7,276 nt of DNA from an uncultured Saprospiraceae bacterium (lineage in GTDB: Bacteria > Bacteroidota > Bacteroidia > Chitinophagales > Saprospiraceae): contig CALHKJ010000319.1 in NCBI GenBank assembly GCA_938033975.1, positions 1 to 7,276 of the forward strand. The letters are read 5' to 3'. Numbering within the stretch: the stretch's first letter is position 1; every line of letters starts with the position of its first letter. This document shows positions 4,764 to 7,276 of the stretch, piece after piece. The position numbers were made by a program, and so were the translations under genes. The notes below the pieces were generated by a model. That model worked only from the letters and a program-made list of their open reading frames with translations, did not search any database and had not been told where the DNA came from.

Positions 4764-7276
4764 ATGCACAGAACTGCAATAAATACTGCAATTGCTCTTT
4801 TAGTATTAGCTTGCCTAATACTAATTATGACTGTGCATCCCAAATTCATTGAATCACAAACCAAGCAAAAAGAGCTTATTCTTAAAAGACAGTTGTCTCC
4901 TACTGCAAAAGCAATAAAAAAAGAATGGTATGAATTAATTCATCGTGCTGCAGATGGAGTAGATTGGAGAGCTATTGAGATCCAGAATAGCATTGATGAG
5001 CTGAAAAACGGTGAAGACGATACAAGGCAATTCAGCACAGTAGAAATAGCCAATGGCGAGCTTATCGGTAATTGGCAGGAATTAGGCCCATCGAATCTTG
5101 CTGGAGATATCAAAAGAGTTACATATAGCGAAGACAAAGATCGAATCTATGCTATCAGTGCTGGTAAGACCCTATGGAAAGGAAAATTGGATGGATCCCT
5201 TTGGGAAGTTGTAAACGATGATTTACAGTTTGACCACCAAATCCTAGAAATCGTAAAACTAGAAGATGGTAGTGAGTTGATATTCGCATCAAGGCATGGA
5301 AAATTAATGTATTCAGTTGATGGTAATCTTTGGACAGAAGCTGCTGGACTAGGAAGTAATGCTACCATTAAGGATATGTTCGTAATGTCCAATCAAGAAG
5401 TGTTTATTATTTCGAAACCAAGTGCAAATGCATCGGTTGGTTTATACAAATCAGATACAAGTCCCCAAGGGCTAATAGACCCAAAAAAGTATGTGAAGAA
5501 ATTTGATTTTTTCACTCAAGATATAAATGACATTGCATTAGCTGCAAATTCCACCAAAACCAATTTGTACGGAATAAAGTACGATTTTGAGGATAGAGAT
5601 ATCTACACCTACTACTGGAAAGCATCACAACAAAGTTTTATTGAAACGGCAAAGTACCAAACTCCAATTGCAGCAAACTACCCATTGGATGAGGCAAGAA
5701 TATTTGTATCCCTAAGAGAAATTGCTGGACAGAGTTATGTCAAATTAACTAGGATTGGAAGGTTTGGCAAAGTGTGGTCATCTGAATCAAGGTTTTTAGA
5801 TGAAAATTTTGGCCAGAGTTGGCAGCCGGAAGCGGACTTAATTGAACAACCTTGGTTTGATGCTTATACTATTCTAGATGATCAGAAAACGCACATCACA
5901 GGTAGAGAACAATGTTACTATTCTGTTCAAGGCTCTGATTGGCAGCTAGTAAACAAGTGGGAAGATTACTTTGAAGACACAGAGAATAATTTGCACATTG
6001 ATATTATGCAAATTAAAGAATTCAAGAAAGGTAATAGGCACTTTACACTTATTGCTACTCATGGTGGAATCTATTATACCGAAGATATTACAGAAGGTGT
6101 CACCAATATATGTTTGAACGGACTAAACAATGCTCAATTTTATGACGTGGTTTCAATTGAGCAAGATGAAAATTGGATATTTGCAGGATCTCAAGATCAA
6201 GGATGGCAAAGGGGTCGTATTGAATCTGATGATCCACCAATAAAATTTAATCAAATCCTGTCAGGTGATTTCGGACACATAAAAATCACAGACGATCTAG
6301 GAGCTTGGATGACCTATCCTGAAGGTGAGGTAATCTACTATAACAACATTCTTACCTTCTTTGCGGAAGAAAACGATGGAACAAATTTGCCTAATGTTAG
6401 CTTCAAAGTTAATAGACCTCAAGACCAGGTCTGGATTTCTCCCCTTATGCTGCATCCTGACCCAGCTTTCAATAATACAGTACTAATTGCTGGAGGGAGT
6501 TTAGATCCCAATAAAAATGGTTCTTACCTAATACAATTACAAGAATCGAATGGCTCAGTTGAGGCACTTGAGCTTAACAAAGATTTTTCTTTCAATGACG
6601 GAGAGATTAGTGCGATTGAATATAATCCTTTAGATAATGACAATTGGTTTGTTGCTACGACCTCAGGACATTTTTTCTTTACCAAGGATGCTGGAGCTAC
6701 TTGGATACAAACGAGTCCCATTGTACCAGGTGTAGACAGCTTTAATGAACTATATGGTACTGACATTCTAGTCTCAGAAAAAACTCCAGGTACCTTGTAT
6801 GTTGCTGGAAGTGGTTATTCAAACCCAGGCGTATTAAAGTCGACTGATGGAGGTTTAAGCTTTACTGATTTTTCAAACAATCTTCCTCCTACAACAGTAT
6901 TTGAGTTAGCTCAAAATGAAGAAGAAAATTTAATCTTTGCAGCAACAGAAGCTGGACCATATGTTTATATCAAAGCTTTTGATAAATGGTATAATTTAAG
7001 AGGCAACATGGCTCCTAAGCAAGCCTACTGGAGTGTTGACTTTATTGACAAGATATCAACTGTTCGTTTTGGCACATACGGTCGAGGAGTTTGGCAATTT
7101 GAAATTGAGTCATTTACATCCAATAAAAATCTTTCTAATTTAGACGATCAAATCATCATATATCCAAATCCAAGTTCGGAATCGATAAGAATTCAGACTG
7201 AGTTTTTTGGAAATATATCTCATTATGAAGTTTTAACTTTAGCTGGAAACTTTATCTTTGGTGGAGAAATCACTAC
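4764..7276 (+). CDS. Secreted BNR/sortilin-like beta-propeller protein with T9SS type A sorting domain (partial, 3' end outside window)
   Basis: An uninterrupted frame of 837 codons runs off the window edge. The N-terminus has a basic residue and a hydrophobic stretch (9-24) typical of a Sec signal, then a charged, probably helical segment (about 30-90). A propeller region begins at WQELGPSN (104-111), wording common at the first blade of Bacteroidota BNR/sortilin-like proteins. Asp-box-like turns are SVDGNLW (184-190), YYTED (437-441), TKDAGATW (640-647) and KSTDGGLSF (692-700). SQDQG (476-480) resembles the QDNG motif of such propellers, and FGTYGRGVWQFEI (about 769-781) is the usual last-blade ending. 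YPNPS (800-804) opens the type A C-terminal domain that directs export by the type IX system through the outer membrane. About 37 residues of this 70-80-residue domain are seen from YPNPS onward, so the stop should lie roughly 100 bases past the window. No catalytic residues are evident. No promoter is seen in the 13-bp gap, so transcription probably continues from the symporter. Confidence 0.88.
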   Translation, partial: MHRTAINTAIALLVLACLILIMTVHPKFIESQTKQKELILKRQLSPTAKAIKKEWYELIHRAADGVDWRAIEIQNSIDELKNGEDDTRQFSTVEIANGELIGNWQELGPSNLAGDIKRVTYSEDKDRIYAISAGKTLWKGKLDGSLWEVVNDDLQFDHQILEIVKLEDGSELIFASRHGKLMYSVDGNLWTEAAGLGSNATIKDMFVMSNQEVFIISKPSANASVGLYKSDTSPQGLIDPKKYVKKFDFFTQDINDIALAANSTKTNLYGIKYDFEDRDIYTYYWKASQQSFIETAKYQTPIAANYPLDEARIFVSLREIAGQSYVKLTRIGRFGKVWSSESRFLDENFGQSWQPEADLIEQPWFDAYTILDDQKTHITGREQCYYSVQGSDWQLVNKWEDYFEDTENNLHIDIMQIKEFKKGNRHFTLIATHGGIYYTEDITEGVTNICLNGLNNAQFYDVVSIEQDENWIFAGSQDQGWQRGRIESDDPPIKFNQILSGDFGHIKITDDLGAWMTYPEGEVIYYNNILTFFAEENDGTNLPNVSFKVNRPQDQVWISPLMLHPDPAFNNTVLIAGGSLDPNKNGSYLIQLQESNGSVEALELNKDFSFNDGEISAIEYNPLDNDNWFVATTSGHFFFTKDAGATWIQTSPIVPGVDSFNELYGTDILVSEKTPGTLYVAGSGYSNPGVLKSTDGGLSFTDFSNNLPPTTVFELAQNEEENLIFAATEAGPYVYIKAFDKWYNLRGNMAPKQAYWSVDFIDKISTVRFGTYGRGVWQFEIESFTSNKNLSNLDDQIIIYPNPSSESIRIQTEFFGNISHYEVLTLAGNFIFGGEIT

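Noticed and set aside
4803..4820. Lipobox (VLAC, Cys17) in the T9SS protein
   Set aside because: The cysteine sits inside the hydrophobic stretch, followed by more hydrophobic residues (LILIM), and Leu at -2 is atypical, so signal peptidase II cleavage is unlikely.
4940..5392. Reverse-strand open frames of 65-81 codons inside the T9SS gene (also near 6524-6766)
   Set aside because: They lie antisense to a long coding frame with clear protein motifs, have low-complexity serine-rich translations and no family resemblance.
1..7276. CRISPR array, tRNA/rRNA gene, insertion sequence, phage or defence system
   Set aside because: No regular direct repeats, cloverleaf, transposase, integrase or nuclease motifs were seen on either strand; gene content is housekeeping plus one secreted protein.

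Overview
The window looks like an ordinary chromosomal segment of a member of the Bacteroidota, probably an aerobic or facultative Cytophagia- or Flavobacteriia-like organism. The evidence is: AT-rich DNA; starts without Shine-Dalgarno sequences; sites matching the Bacteroidota promoter pattern (TTG/TTTG, spacer, TAnnTTTG); a bacillithiol-system redox protein; a Mur ligase resembling the Bacteroidota 'peptidoglycan synthetase' group; and a large exported protein ending in a type IX secretion system (T9SS) sorting domain with a YPNPS motif. No phage, insertion sequence, CRISPR array, tRNA or rRNA gene is visible.

Layout. On the minus strand, 1-621 is the N-terminal two thirds of pyruvate dehydrogenase E1 beta (its 3' end lies outside the window), with its own candidate promoter at 644-673. 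Upstream of it on the same strand is an Mpl/MurC-like Mur ligase (685-2016). A 161-bp divergent intergenic region (2017-2177) carries a good plus-strand promoter. It leads into a tight cluster: a 45-residue lipoprotein (2178-2315), a monothiol bacilliredoxin of the YtxJ family starting at TTG (2322-2672), and an MnmD-type tRNA methyltransferase (2665-3339) that overlaps the previous gene by 8 bases. After a 94-bp gap come a dicarboxylate/amino acid:cation symporter (3434-4750) and, 13 bases later, an open frame of at least 837 codons (4764 to the window end). That frame encodes a secreted beta-propeller-type protein with BNR/Asp-box-like motifs and a cut-off T9SS C-terminal domain. The last gene fills what would otherwise look like 2.5 kb of empty DNA.

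Functions. The genes are mostly housekeeping (central carbon metabolism, peptidoglycan recycling, thiol redox repair, tRNA wobble modification, anion/amino acid uptake) plus one surface or secreted protein. I see no convincing new multi-gene system. The points most worth a second look are: the lipoprotein and bacilliredoxin frames, which are in phase and separated by one stop codon; a perfect 9-bp inverted repeat over the symporter stop codon just before the T9SS gene; the arginine layout of the symporter's substrate site; and the divergent C-terminal half of the Mur ligase.
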